DNA of 64,000 nucleotides from Ignavibacteriales bacterium. GTDB taxonomy: Bacteria > Bacteroidota > Ignavibacteria > Ignavibacteriales > Melioribacteraceae. Of this stretch, positions 17,141-25,428 are shown one piece after another. The DNA lies in contig JACOUS010000029.1 of NCBI GenBank assembly GCA_016177735.1, positions 62,001 through 126,000 of the forward strand. The letters are read 5' to 3'. Below the pieces are notes generated by a model. That model was not told the origin of the DNA and did no database searches. It worked only from the letters and a program-made list of their open reading frames with translations. The first letter of the stretch is position 1. The number at the start of each line of letters is the position of its first letter. The translations under genes and the position numbers were made by a program.

Positions 17141-19032
17141 AAGAAATTCGCGGCTTGAGGGTAAATTATCTTATAATTTTCCTCAGCGGATTAGTTTTGC
17201 TTATAACCGGTCTTCTTGTTTTTTTGCTCATAGTGAAAAATATTTACGGAAGCTATGAGATTAAAGATATTATACCCACCAAAGCAAATCTCAAGGTTCT
17301 TTCTGCAGAAGAGAAATCGGGCAAAGCCGCAATCTTATATTCCAAGTACACGGAAAATATGCTTCCTTCCGGAAGTACATGGTTAAGAGATAATGTTGAT
17401 ACGTGGAAAAAGTTTATTAAAAATTCCAAGATGGATTATGATGTTATCTCCGATCAAACGATTGAACTCGGTGAACATTTTGATTATAAGTTGATAATTC
17501 TTCCCGGCTCAAAGTCTTTGAGCGATAAACAAATAATGCAGTTAAAAAGATATTTGGAAAACGGGGGAAGTTTATTTGTAACCGGAGGTCCGGCAACTTT
17601 TTCAGATGAAGGGAAATGGCGCGGATGGGATTTTTTTACCGAAGTATTCGGTATGAAATTTAACAAAGAAATCAAACCAGAAGAAACATATAAAGTTCAT
17701 ACTCTAAGAGGAAGTTTACCGCTTACTGCCGGCATACCAACCGGCTACACTTTAAAAATTGCAACATGGGATCGACCGATTTATGCTGAGGTTCTTGAAC
17801 CGAGAACAACGCAAGGAAGTTTTTGGTATGATTTCAGGAAAGAAGCCGGACTTGTTAGAGAAGAGATTGATAAAAGTGCCGGCATCGCTTACGGTAGTTA
17901 CGGAAAAGGTAGATTTGTATGGTTCGGTTTCGAATTGAACTCCGTTCTTGGTGTGCAAAAAGATTATATATTCTTTGAGAAGTTGTTTAACAATTCGATA
18001 AATTGGTTAACGTATCAGCCGACTGCATTTATTAAAGACTGGCCCTCACCCTACGACGGTGCTTTGATATTGGTTCCATATCTTAAAGAAGACATTACTA
18101 ATGTTTATTCTTTGTACAGCCTGATAAATTTCAAACAGACGCCAGCAACATTTTTTGTCGATCCGAATTTTGCAGTGAATAATCCGGAATTGTTAAAATC
18201 AATTGCCGGCAAAGGTGATATCGGTGCAATAATAGATATCGGATTTGTTGAATCGCCGGAAGATACCGTTAACAAACTTTTTCCCAAAGAAACACAATCT
18301 AAAAGTTTGGCTTTGGCAAAAGATACTCTAAGCAAAATAACAAAAGAAGATGTTGATGCAATTATGCCGTTAAATGGATATTACGATGATAACACGCTTC
18401 AGGCAATGGCGGCAGAAGATATCGATTTTCTTTTAACTGATTCGTTGACCGACCGTTCCGTTCCGGAAATAAGAATTAGAAATAATAAACCGATTATGAT
18501 TATCACTAAAACAGCGCGCGACGATTACGAGGTTATAAAAAATTACGGATTAACAAACACAGATTTCCAGCGTTACACTTACGAAGAAGATATTGACCGG
18601 GTTCTCTTCGAAGGAGGACTTTATGTTTTCAAAATACATTCCGAGTATCAACTTCAGCCGCAATACGCGCCGGTTATACGCGATATTTTGAGATACGCTA
18701 AAAATAAAAATATGTGGATAACTTCTCTGCGCGAATTACAAGCCTGGTGGCGCAGAAGACAAGGCGTTGAAGTTCGTTATGAAACAAGAAGTAAAAGACG
18801 GATTGCCGTGGAGTTTACAAACCCGAATGATAAACCGACTGACGAACTTGTTGTTCAGGTTAATCTCAATAAAAAAGTTAAAAACGTTGATGTTTCTTCC
18901 GACATAATTAACACAAAAATTCCACGCTACGAATTAAGAAATGACGGACAAACGATTTATTTCTATCTCGAAAAAATGGATGCGCACGAGACCCGTTCAT
19001 TACTTGTAGATTTTGAAAATATTGATGCATGA
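17137..19032 (+). CDS. Membrane-anchored ThuA/GATase-like and degenerate NodB-type deacetylase-like protein
   Basis: I start at ATG 17137 (ATGA overlap with the previous stop); GTG 17131 is possible. The 631-residue protein has an N-terminal membrane anchor (about 12-36), a flavodoxin-like glutamine-amidotransferase/ThuA-type domain (about 60-300, with LIILPGSKSLSD and ENGGSLFVTGG) and a NodB-type deacetylase fold (about 305-530). Metal-binding deacetylases of this group carry an HxxxH site (such as ASHTDTH); here the position reads GAIIDIGFVES, with both His lost. The first motif is reduced to LKED. The later motifs (PLNGYYDDNTL, MWITSLRELQAWW) remain. A beta-sandwich tail follows. It probably binds rather than deacetylates polymer. 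Confidence 0.62.
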   Translation: MKEIRGLRVNYLIIFLSGLVLLITGLLVFLLIVKNIYGSYEIKDIIPTKANLKVLSAEEKSGKAAILYSKYTENMLPSGSTWLRDNVDTWKKFIKNSKMDYDVISDQTIELGEHFDYKLIILPGSKSLSDKQIMQLKRYLENGGSLFVTGGPATFSDEGKWRGWDFFTEVFGMKFNKEIKPEETYKVHTLRGSLPLTAGIPTGYTLKIATWDRPIYAEVLEPRTTQGSFWYDFRKEAGLVREEIDKSAGIAYGSYGKGRFVWFGFELNSVLGVQKDYIFFEKLFNNSINWLTYQPTAFIKDWPSPYDGALILVPYLKEDITNVYSLYSLINFKQTPATFFVDPNFAVNNPELLKSIAGKGDIGAIIDIGFVESPEDTVNKLFPKETQSKSLALAKDTLSKITKEDVDAIMPLNGYYDDNTLQAMAAEDIDFLLTDSLTDRSVPEIRIRNNKPIMIITKTARDDYEVIKNYGLTNTDFQRYTYEEDIDRVLFEGGLYVFKIHSEYQLQPQYAPVIRDILRYAKNKNMWITSLRELQAWWRRRQGVEVRYETRSKRRIAVEFTNPNDKPTDELVVQVNLNKKVKNVDVSSDIINTKIPRYELRNDGQTIYFYLEKMDAHETRSLLVDFENIDA

Positions 19033-19074
19033 TAGAGTAACTTTATACAATGCTGTTGAATAAAAATCATTTCA

Positions 19075-19087
19075 TGATAATGCCAGC
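19075..19087 (-). promoter_or_regulatory. Inverted copy of the GCTGGCATT motif
   Basis: On the minus strand this reads GCTGGCATTATCA, matching the motifs at 9206 and 15143 over ten bases. It lies in the gap before the FN3 lipoprotein gene, about 100 bases upstream of its ATG. No matching -12 or -7 element is seen beside it, so an operator role is only a suggestion. Confidence 0.3.
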
Positions 19088-19147
19088 CGAATTTTTGAGC
19101 GAACAAACCGTTTTATTTTTATTGATTAACCCGGTTATCAAAACTGC

Positions 19148-19170
19148 AAACAATTTGTTAAATTGTTTTT
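19148..19170 (+). terminator. A+T-rich hairpin, possible weak terminator or attenuator
   Basis: A perfect 9-bp stem (AAACAATTT with AAATTGTTT), a 3-base loop and two more T. It lies 16 bases before the FN3 lipoprotein ATG. The stem is weak because it has only two G-C pairs, so termination may be partial. Confidence 0.3.
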
Positions 19171-19185
19171 CAAAAAAGAATAATA

Positions 19186-20448
19186 ATGAGCATTGTGAGG
19201 GCTGATTCTTTGAAATTATTCTGCTATAGATTAAGTGGTTTTTTCATACTAATTCTTTTGCTCACAAGCTGTGTTGAATCTTTAACCGACAGCCAGCAGC
19301 AAGCAAAGCCGTCCATTGTTGTTCAAGAGCCGGCAAGCGGCGATTCGGTAAAGAGCGGGAAGAATACAATTACTTATCAAGCTTCCGATGGCTCCGGAGG
19401 TTCCGGTTTATCTTTCTACGAAGTTTATTTGAATGATGAGTTTGTTCAAAGATTTGAACAAAATTCCAACGGTACTAATCCGGATATTTATCTGCAAGTT
19501 GATTCAACATTGATCGGTCAGCGTATTTCATACTTTGTAAAAGTTTATAATGCATCCGGCAAAACCGACGAAAGCGACAAGCAAGAAAATATTTATGTGA
19601 AAGATAAAGAACCTTCCGCGCCTTCCGGTTTGCTGCTAACGCGGATTGATGATTTCTCCGTCAACATGTTGTGGAATGATAATTCGGCAAACGAAACCGG
19701 ATTTGAACTGTGGCGCAAAGACGGAGGCTCGGGCACGTACAGAAAAATTAAAACACTTCCGCCAAACACAATCAGCACCGATGACACCGGCTTATCAGCG
19801 TTCGTAGATTATTTCTATAAAGTGAGAGCATACAACAGTTCCGGTTTCTCAGATTTTAGTACTGAAGTGAGCACATCAACAATTCCCGGCGGTCCGTGGA
19901 ATTTAAAGGCGGAAGCTATCGGTTCAAGTTCTGTACTGCTTAAATGGATCGACTTTGCTGTGAATGAACTCGGGTTTATAATTGAGAGGACTAATACATT
20001 TACAAACGAGTTTGAAAGAATTGCAATTGTTCCGCGCAACACGGAAGAATATTATGACAACAGCGTTTCGGCAAGCACCGGCTACCGGTACCGTGTTGCA
20101 TATTATACAAGTTCGTCTGTCAGCGGTTACTCGAACGAAGTTTCTATTTCAACGTACTATACTGATGTTGCCGCACCGACAAATTTAACCGCTTCATATT
20201 ATCAAAGCGACAACCGCATTGAGCTTAATTGGGAAGACAATACCGATTTGGAAAAGGGAGTTGTAATAGAACGCAAAATTGACGGCGGCGAATTTGAACA
20301 GTATGCTGTAATTAACGAGAAAGATATTACATCATTGAATGATTACGGATTGTTGAGAGGCAAAACTTATTATTACAGAGTCAGACAAATTCTCGGTTCC
20401 AAAACTTATACAGAATACACAAATACTGTGTCGATAACTATCCCGTAA
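19186..20448 (+). CDS. FN3-repeat lipoprotein
   Basis: A 420-residue protein with a lipoprotein signal: a hydrophobic stretch ending in LLTSC with Cys29 as the lipidated residue. After a beta-sandwich segment (about 45-140, KPSIVVQEPASGDS) come three fibronectin type III domains (starting near 144, 235 and 328) with the NxxELGFxIER and YYYRVR patterns. It should be anchored to the periplasmic or outer face of a membrane. Its position, 9 bases before the hybrid kinase gene and after the polymer synthase genes, suggests that it binds the polymer or other cell-surface proteins. No enzymatic motif is visible. Confidence 0.7.
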   Translation: MSIVRADSLKLFCYRLSGFFILILLLTSCVESLTDSQQQAKPSIVVQEPASGDSVKSGKNTITYQASDGSGGSGLSFYEVYLNDEFVQRFEQNSNGTNPDIYLQVDSTLIGQRISYFVKVYNASGKTDESDKQENIYVKDKEPSAPSGLLLTRIDDFSVNMLWNDNSANETGFELWRKDGGSGTYRKIKTLPPNTISTDDTGLSAFVDYFYKVRAYNSSGFSDFSTEVSTSTIPGGPWNLKAEAIGSSSVLLKWIDFAVNELGFIIERTNTFTNEFERIAIVPRNTEEYYDNSVSASTGYRYRVAYYTSSSVSGYSNEVSISTYYTDVAAPTNLTASYYQSDNRIELNWEDNTDLEKGVVIERKIDGGEFEQYAVINEKDITSLNDYGLLRGKTYYYRVRQILGSKTYTEYTNTVSITIP

Positions 20449-20456
20449 AAGATTAC

Positions 20457-23400
20457 ATGACCATGGAAGAGATTAAAAAAACTAAACCGGAAACCCAAAA
20501 CAAGATAGAGCAGAATAGTCTGATTATCGACAAATTGGGGAAGATAATTGCGTGCGATCCTAAATTGAAGAGTGCAATCCCGGGCATTGCACCGCAAGCA
20601 AATTTCTTTGATCTTTTTGACGAAAAAAATTTGCTCACCTTGCAGAAAATTTTTATCGATACAAGAAAGTATGATGACAAATCAAAAGATATAATTGAAA
20701 TAAAAATTGGCAGCGTATCTCTTGAGTATGAAGTTTCTATAAGTCCGTTGAGAAGCGAGAACAATATTTACTACCTTATTACATTTAAGAGTGTCCTCGA
20801 CGGCGAGTTGAAAACCGATTTGAATAAATTTTTTGTTGCTGCTTCCGAACTTGAAAAAATCACAGACGATAAAAGAATTCTGACGATAGTTAATAAAATT
20901 AAATTATCGTATCCGTTCACTTTTATTGAGAAAGCGAAAATCCAAAAAGAGATAAACGAGCTTAGCGAATTTTTCTGGCTCAAAAGTGCAGACAATAAAT
21001 TCATCCTGATTAACGACAGTTATGCTTCCTCATTAGGCTTTACTACTGCGCATCTCGAAAATAAAAATGTACTGGATTTCCTTCCGAAATATCTTGTCAA
21101 TCTTTACAATACTATCGATCAGTATATTATCGGCTCAACCAATGCCGTAATATTTGAAAGCTTCACAACGCCGATTGCAAGCGGCATGGAAAAAGAAAAA
21201 CAGCTGGTTGAATTTCCTATTTGCGATCTCGATAAAAATGTTGTGGCTATAATAGGGTTCTCGCAAAAATCGACTGCGGTTGTAAAAAGTCATGGTGTTG
21301 AAACGATGCCGGAATTTTATAAACAAATTCCCCTCGCAATGATCATGCTTAATTCAGAAAATAAAATTTCTGCTTACAGCGATGAATTTGTAAAAGTGAT
21401 GCTGTTAAATGCAAATATTGATTACCGTAACTCTGAGATCGGCACTGTTCTCGATAAGCAATTAACTTCGCAGATTGCTGCTCATCTCGGCGATGAGAAT
21501 GCAAATCCGGAACTCCGTCTTTCGCATACTTTTGTTGAAAAAGGAAATTTGACGGCAGAAGTTTTGGTACAAAAACTTAACGATTTATCCGGTTCTTACA
21601 GCGGGGCGCAAATAATTTTCAATCTCAAAAACGAATTGCAATTACTCCACGAAAGCAAATCACAAATCTATGATGTGCTGATTCAAGATAATCCTTTGGC
21701 AATGTTTATTTATGATCTCGAGAACTTGAAATTTCTTGAGGTGAACGATGCCGCCCTGAAAATGTACGGTTACAAAAGGAATGATTTCCTGAATATGGAT
21801 TTGACGGATCTTTACGCACCGGAGGATATTCAAACACTAATTCAAGCGGGCGAACAAAAAACTTTGAACACCGGATTGTGGCGGCACAAAAGAAGCGACG
21901 GCTCTTCTTTATTTGTTGAATTGCAGAGAACCTCGATCGAGTTCAAAGGAAAGAAAGCTCATTTAAATCTTGTTAGAAATGTTACCGAAGAAATGGGCGG
22001 GAAGAAACGGAATCAAATTCTACAAACTACATTTGAGAATTCCAGCGACTTGATTATTAATACGGACAAAGACGGCTTCATTGAAGAAATTAATGAACAT
22101 GTTACTAAAAAACTCGGTTACTCTAAAAAGGAACTTGAAACAAGACCGTTTATAAGCTTGGTCTCCGATGATGATAGGGCGAAAATAAATAAAAATATTT
22201 TTCATTCAGGTTTGCTGAAGACTACATCGCTTGAAACGGATTTTAAGAAACCTTCCGGTGCCGTACAAAAAGCACTCGTTGTTGCCGCACCTATAAAAGA
22301 TTTTAACGGAGATATCGAGGGTTTCACAATCATTGTCAAACTTCAAGAAGAAAAAGCAGAAGGGAAAAATATTAATCAGCCGCAAGCAGAAGCTCTCGAA
22401 AGAATTGATTCTTCATTTTTATCTAACATGTTCCATGAAATACTTACACCTATAAATGTAATATTAGGATTTACGCAAGAACTTTGGGAAGGATTGGGAA
22501 CGCCTTCTGCCGAACAGAAGGAAGCCGTTGATATTATTAAAGAGAATCAAAAACTGTTGATGCAGATTATGGATAATGCTGTTGAGTATTCCGCACTCCA
22601 GCAAAAAATTATCAAGTTCAAGCCGGAAGAATTTAGATTCGTGGAAATACTTGATGAACTGAAAGAGAACACGAAAAAAACCGCCGAGTCCAAAAAATCA
22701 GAAATGAACTACGGCAAAATTTCTTCTTCGTTAAGTGTTATTGCCGATAGACAAAAATTAATTTCACTGCTCTCTGAATTTTTAAAATTTGCGATACAGA
22801 TTTCAAAGGAAAGCTCTTTGTACTTATCTGCAAGAAATTATGATGAACAGAATTTCATTATCACTATTAAAGACGCAAGAGAAGCAATCACGCCCTATCT
22901 ATACAAAGGGTTAAATGATGTTCTTTCCGACGAAGAAACTGTGAGCAGAAAAAATTACGGTTTTTCAAGATTTTCAATCAGACTTGTTCACAAATTGATT
23001 GAGTTGTTATCTGTGCGTAAAGAAGCGGTGATGAAGGATAATGATATTTTAGAGTTTGGACTTGTAGTGCCGATTAAATTCAGCATCAAAGACCAATCAA
23101 ATATAGAGGTTGAAACTTCGAAACCGTTAAAAGAGCAAAAGCCGCCGGTAGCAGAATCGATTCACAAACCAACACTACCGAAACCAAAGGAATTTGATTT
23201 ATCTCTGTTATCGTGTTTGTATCTTGAAGATCAAGTTGACTCGCAGATATTGTTCAAAAGTCAGTTGAAAGAATTGAAGAGCATTGAAGTGGTGCCAAGT
23301 TTTGAAACGGCTCTGCCTTTGCTCAAAACAAAGAAGTTTGATTTTATTGTGATGGATATAAATCTGCAAGGTGAGTACAACGGGCTTGATGCATTAAGAA

Positions 23401-23570
23401 TTTTGCAGAAGATGCCCGGATATAAAGATATTCCGGTGATTGCATCTACCGCATATATGCAGCCCGGTGCACGCGATAATTTTATTGCCGCCGGCTTCAC
23501 GGATTTTATTTCCAAACCCCTCCTCCGCGATAAAGTGATTGAAACATTGAAACGAATAATGGCTGGGTAG
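20457..23570 (+). CDS. Hybrid sensor histidine kinase-like protein with PAS domains, eroded ATP-binding domain and receiver
   Basis: A 1037-residue cytosolic protein without clear membrane helices. PAS-like domains occupy much of the first 640 residues (clearest near 415-510, SQIYDVLIQDNPLAMFIYDL, and near 525-640). A dimerisation/phosphoacceptor helix follows with NMFHEILTPINVILGF, His660 being the phosphorylation site. The next region should be the kinase ATP-binding domain, but the N-box reads SLLSEFLKFAIQI without its Asn and the G1 box reads IKDAREAI without DxGxG. The C-terminal receiver is intact: acidic pair in YLEDQ, D967 in VMDINLQG, ASTAY and SKPL. It may relay phosphate or signals rather than phosphorylate itself. 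Confidence 0.72.
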   Translation: MTMEEIKKTKPETQNKIEQNSLIIDKLGKIIACDPKLKSAIPGIAPQANFFDLFDEKNLLTLQKIFIDTRKYDDKSKDIIEIKIGSVSLEYEVSISPLRSENNIYYLITFKSVLDGELKTDLNKFFVAASELEKITDDKRILTIVNKIKLSYPFTFIEKAKIQKEINELSEFFWLKSADNKFILINDSYASSLGFTTAHLENKNVLDFLPKYLVNLYNTIDQYIIGSTNAVIFESFTTPIASGMEKEKQLVEFPICDLDKNVVAIIGFSQKSTAVVKSHGVETMPEFYKQIPLAMIMLNSENKISAYSDEFVKVMLLNANIDYRNSEIGTVLDKQLTSQIAAHLGDENANPELRLSHTFVEKGNLTAEVLVQKLNDLSGSYSGAQIIFNLKNELQLLHESKSQIYDVLIQDNPLAMFIYDLENLKFLEVNDAALKMYGYKRNDFLNMDLTDLYAPEDIQTLIQAGEQKTLNTGLWRHKRSDGSSLFVELQRTSIEFKGKKAHLNLVRNVTEEMGGKKRNQILQTTFENSSDLIINTDKDGFIEEINEHVTKKLGYSKKELETRPFISLVSDDDRAKINKNIFHSGLLKTTSLETDFKKPSGAVQKALVVAAPIKDFNGDIEGFTIIVKLQEEKAEGKNINQPQAEALERIDSSFLSNMFHEILTPINVILGFTQELWEGLGTPSAEQKEAVDIIKENQKLLMQIMDNAVEYSALQQKIIKFKPEEFRFVEILDELKENTKKTAESKKSEMNYGKISSSLSVIADRQKLISLLSEFLKFAIQISKESSLYLSARNYDEQNFIITIKDAREAITPYLYKGLNDVLSDEETVSRKNYGFSRFSIRLVHKLIELLSVRKEAVMKDNDILEFGLVVPIKFSIKDQSNIEVETSKPLKEQKPPVAESIHKPTLPKPKEFDLSLLSCLYLEDQVDSQILFKSQLKELKSIEVVPSFETALPLLKTKKFDFIVMDINLQGEYNGLDALRILQKMPGYKDIPVIASTAYMQPGARDNFIAAGFTDFISKPLLRDKVIETLKRIMAG

Positions 23571-23694
23571 GGAAAATGGCAAATGTAAAATGTAATTTTT
23601 AAAATGGATCGTAGTTCTTTCCATTTACCATCTTCCATTTTACATATCATTACTTAGTCTAAAAAAAAATTTAAGTAGAAGCTTATTCATCTAT

Positions 23695-23725
23695 TTTGAT
23701 TTTATATTCAATTTCTATAGATTTG
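23695..23725 (+). promoter_or_regulatory. Promoter of tRNA-Phe
   Basis: TTTG (23695-23698), 19 bases, TAGATTTG (23718-23725). Both boxes and the spacing match the Bacteroidota housekeeping promoter exactly, and the tRNA starts 17 bases after the -7 box. Upstream, ATGTAAAATG (near 23584) and CATTTTACAT (near 23635) form an imperfect hairpin region after the kinase gene. Confidence 0.75.
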
Positions 23726-23742
23726 TGCCACAAAATTTGAAG

Positions 23743-23815
23743 GGGCAGATAGCTCAGTCGGTAGAGCAAAGGACTGAAAATCCTTGTGTCGGCGGTTCGA
23801 TTCCGTCTCTGCCCA
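23743..23815 (+). tRNA. tRNA-Phe (anticodon GAA)
   Basis: A 73-base cloverleaf. Acceptor stem GGGCAGA pairs with TCTGCCC, with discriminator A at 23815. The D arm is GCTC-AGTCGGTA-GAGC. The anticodon stem AAGGA/TCCTT holds loop CTGAAAA with anticodon GAA. The T arm is GGCGG-TTCGATT-CCGTC. The 3' CCA is not encoded (the DNA continues CAA), so it must be added after transcription. It has its own promoter and terminator. Confidence 0.96.
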
Positions 23816-23819
23816 CAAA

Positions 23820-23854
23820 GAAAAGCGAGAAAAGATTCTCGCTTTTCTTTTTTT
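23820..23854 (+). terminator. Terminator of tRNA-Phe
   Basis: A perfect 12-bp stem (GAAAAGCGAGAA with TTCTCGCTTTTC), a 4-base loop and seven T, directly after the tRNA. Confidence 0.92.
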
Positions 23855-23869
23855 AAAGAGAGATTTTGT

Positions 23870-23932
23870 ACCGGCGGTTTGATGTAGTTCTGTCCCGATG
23901 AACGAAGTGAAATCGGGGCTCTGCCTACAAAA
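23870..23932 (+). repeat. Decayed duplicate of the tRNA-Phe 3' end interrupted by a hairpin
   Basis: CCGGCGGTTTGAT (23871-23883) matches the tRNA T-arm start TCGGCGGTTCGAT, and CTCTGCCTACAAAAG (23919-23933) matches the tRNA 3' end and flank CTCTGCCCACAAAG. Between them about 35 extra bases include a 6-bp hairpin, CCCGAT (23894-23899) with ATCGGG (23912-23917). The likely origin is an old integration or recombination event at the tRNA, then insertion of a REP-like hairpin. Confidence 0.4.
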
Positions 23933-23933
23933 G

Positions 23934-24123
23934 AAGAGGCTGTCTCAAAAGTAAAATTTTTAAGGAATGCACGCGGATAACCCGCACAGAAGCGGCGGGC
24001 AAGCTCTGATTAAAACAGCTTGCTCGACTCTGACGTGGATTTACACAGACTTGCTTGCCGCAAGCAAGTTTTTATCCTCTTTCGACTGACAAGTTTGAAT
24101 AATTACTTTTGAGATAACCTCTT
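23934..24123. mobile_element. MITE-like element, 190 bp, 21-bp inverted-repeat ends
   Basis: The left end AAGAGGCTGTCTCAAAAGTAA (21 bases, 23934-23954) matches the inverted right end (24103-24123, AAGAGGTTATCTCAAAAGTAA) at 19 of 21 positions. The interior has no reading frame but contains a palindromic hairpin ACTTGCTTGC/GCAAGCAAGT and a second inverted repeat GCAAGCT/AGCTTGC. This is the form of a non-autonomous transposable element mobilised by an insertion-sequence transposase elsewhere. No convincing target duplication is visible. The 414-base gap 23816-24229 contains only this element, the tRNA terminator, the tRNA remnant and the purC leader. Confidence 0.6.
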
Positions 24124-24229
24124 TTCTATTTTTAAGTGTTTCCACCAACAGCTAAGTTTTATTATTTAATTCAAGTTGAATCCCTGAATGCCTCTCTTTA
24201 TATTACCGCATAAAAAAATACGGACATAC

Positions 24230-25123
24230 ATGACAAGCAATGTAATTACCACAACAAATTTCGAGAATCTAAAACTTTTTAAACGCGGCAAAGTACGCGA
24301 TGTTTATGAAATCGGCGATTATTATTTAATAGTTTCAACAGATAGAATTTCTGCTTTCGATGTGATAATGAACGAAGGCATTCCCTCTAAAGGTGCAGTG
24401 CTAAACCGTATCTCATCTTTCTGGTTCAATTACACAAAAGATATTATTGACAGCCACATTGTCACAATAAATGTTGATGAGTATCCTGAAGAATGCAAAC
24501 AGTACAAAGAATTTTTGCGCGACCGCTCGATGCTTGTCAAAAAAGCCGAACTAATCCCGATCGAATGTATTGTAAGGGGCTACATAACCGGTTCGGGATG
24601 GAATGATTATAAAAAGACCGGCAGCATTTGCGGAATAAAATTGCCGGTGGGATTAGTTGATTCCGAAAAATTACCCGAACCGACTTTCACTCCTTCAACA
24701 AAGGCTGAAATAGGTCTGCACGATGAAAACATTGACGAAGCCGCCGCAGTAAATATTATTGGCAAAGAAACTTTTGAAATTGTCAGACAAGCCACAATTA
24801 ACGTTTACAAAAAAGCTTCCGACTATGCGCTCACAAAAGGAATTATTATTGCCGATACAAAAATGGAATTCGGATTTTTCGACGGCAAAGTAATTTTAAT
24901 TGATGAACTGCTCACGCCGGATTCGTCGAGATTCTGGCCCCTCGATCAATATGAAAAAGGGAAATCACAAAACAGTTACGATAAACAATACGTTCGCGAT
25001 TATCTGCTATCGATAAACTTTGACAAAAAACCACCGGCGCCGCCTTTGCCGGATGAAGTGATCAAAAATACCAGCCTAAAATATCAGGAAGCTCTCTTTA
25101 AGCTTTCCGGTGAGAAGTTATAA
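24230..25123 (+). CDS. purC: Phosphoribosylaminoimidazole-succinocarboxamide (SAICAR) synthase
   Basis: This 297-residue enzyme joins aspartate to CAIR with ATP in step eight of purine synthesis. Diagnostic segments are [14 protein letters not shown] near the N-terminus, [31 protein letters not shown] and the late [11 protein letters not shown] with [13 protein letters not shown]. The size and these blocks match the longer yeast/Bacteroidota-type PurC. ATG 24230 was preferred to ATG 24188 because homologues of this type begin shortly before the KVRDVY block; the upstream 14 residues look unconserved. Its stop overlaps the next ATG by one base. Confidence 0.93.
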   Translation: MTSNVITTTNFENLKLFKRGKVRDVYEIGDYYLIVSTDRISAFDVIMNEGIPSKGAVLNRISSFWFNYTKDIIDSHIVTINVDEYPEECKQYKEFLRDRSMLVKKAELIPIECIVRGYITGSGWNDYKKTGSICGIKLPVGLVDSEKLPEPTFTPSTKAEIGLHDENIDEAAAVNIIGKETFEIVRQATINVYKKASDYALTKGIIIADTKMEFGFFDGKVILIDELLTPDSSRFWPLDQYEKGKSQNSYDKQYVRDYLLSINFDKKPPAPPLPDEVIKNTSLKYQEALFKLSGEKL

Positions 25124-25413
25124 TGATTCCGGTTAAACTTAGTGTTACCGATAAAAAATTTCTTGACGTTAAGTGGGATGATGATACTGAGACTCGAATC
25201 AAACTTGCGAATTTGAGAATGAAGTGCCCGTGTGCGGCTTGCAGCTCGGAAAGAGCAGAACGTGGCGAGAAATATATCCCAATTTATTCCGATGAAGAGT
25301 TAACGATAAAAGAAATTAAAATAATCGGTAACTATGCCGTTGAAATAATTTGGAAAGACGGACACGACACGGGAATTTACGAGTTCGGTTACCTAAAAAA
25401 AATATCAAACTAA
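25123..25413 (+). CDS. DUF971 family protein
   Basis: A 96-residue protein matching the DUF971 (gamma-butyrobetaine hydroxylase N-terminal-like) family: an N-terminal beta-sheet (VKWDDDTETRIKLANLRMKC), the Cys pair in KCPCAACSSE, and the C-terminal WKDGHDTGIYEFGYLKKI, which is the most conserved part of this family. In eukaryotic enzymes this domain binds zinc and sits in front of a dioxygenase; standalone bacterial copies are often near Mrp-type ATPases and their role is not established. It overlaps purC by one base and is followed by pgsA, so it is part of this operon. Confidence 0.85.
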   Translation: MIPVKLSVTDKKFLDVKWDDDTETRIKLANLRMKCPCAACSSERAERGEKYIPIYSDEELTIKEIKIIGNYAVEIIWKDGHDTGIYEFGYLKKISN

Positions 25414-25428
25414 CTTTCTAATCTGCTA

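Noticed and set aside
23261-23650. 129-codon minus-strand frame opposite the receiver domain
   Set aside because: It is antisense to well-conserved receiver sequence and has no supporting start site or family.
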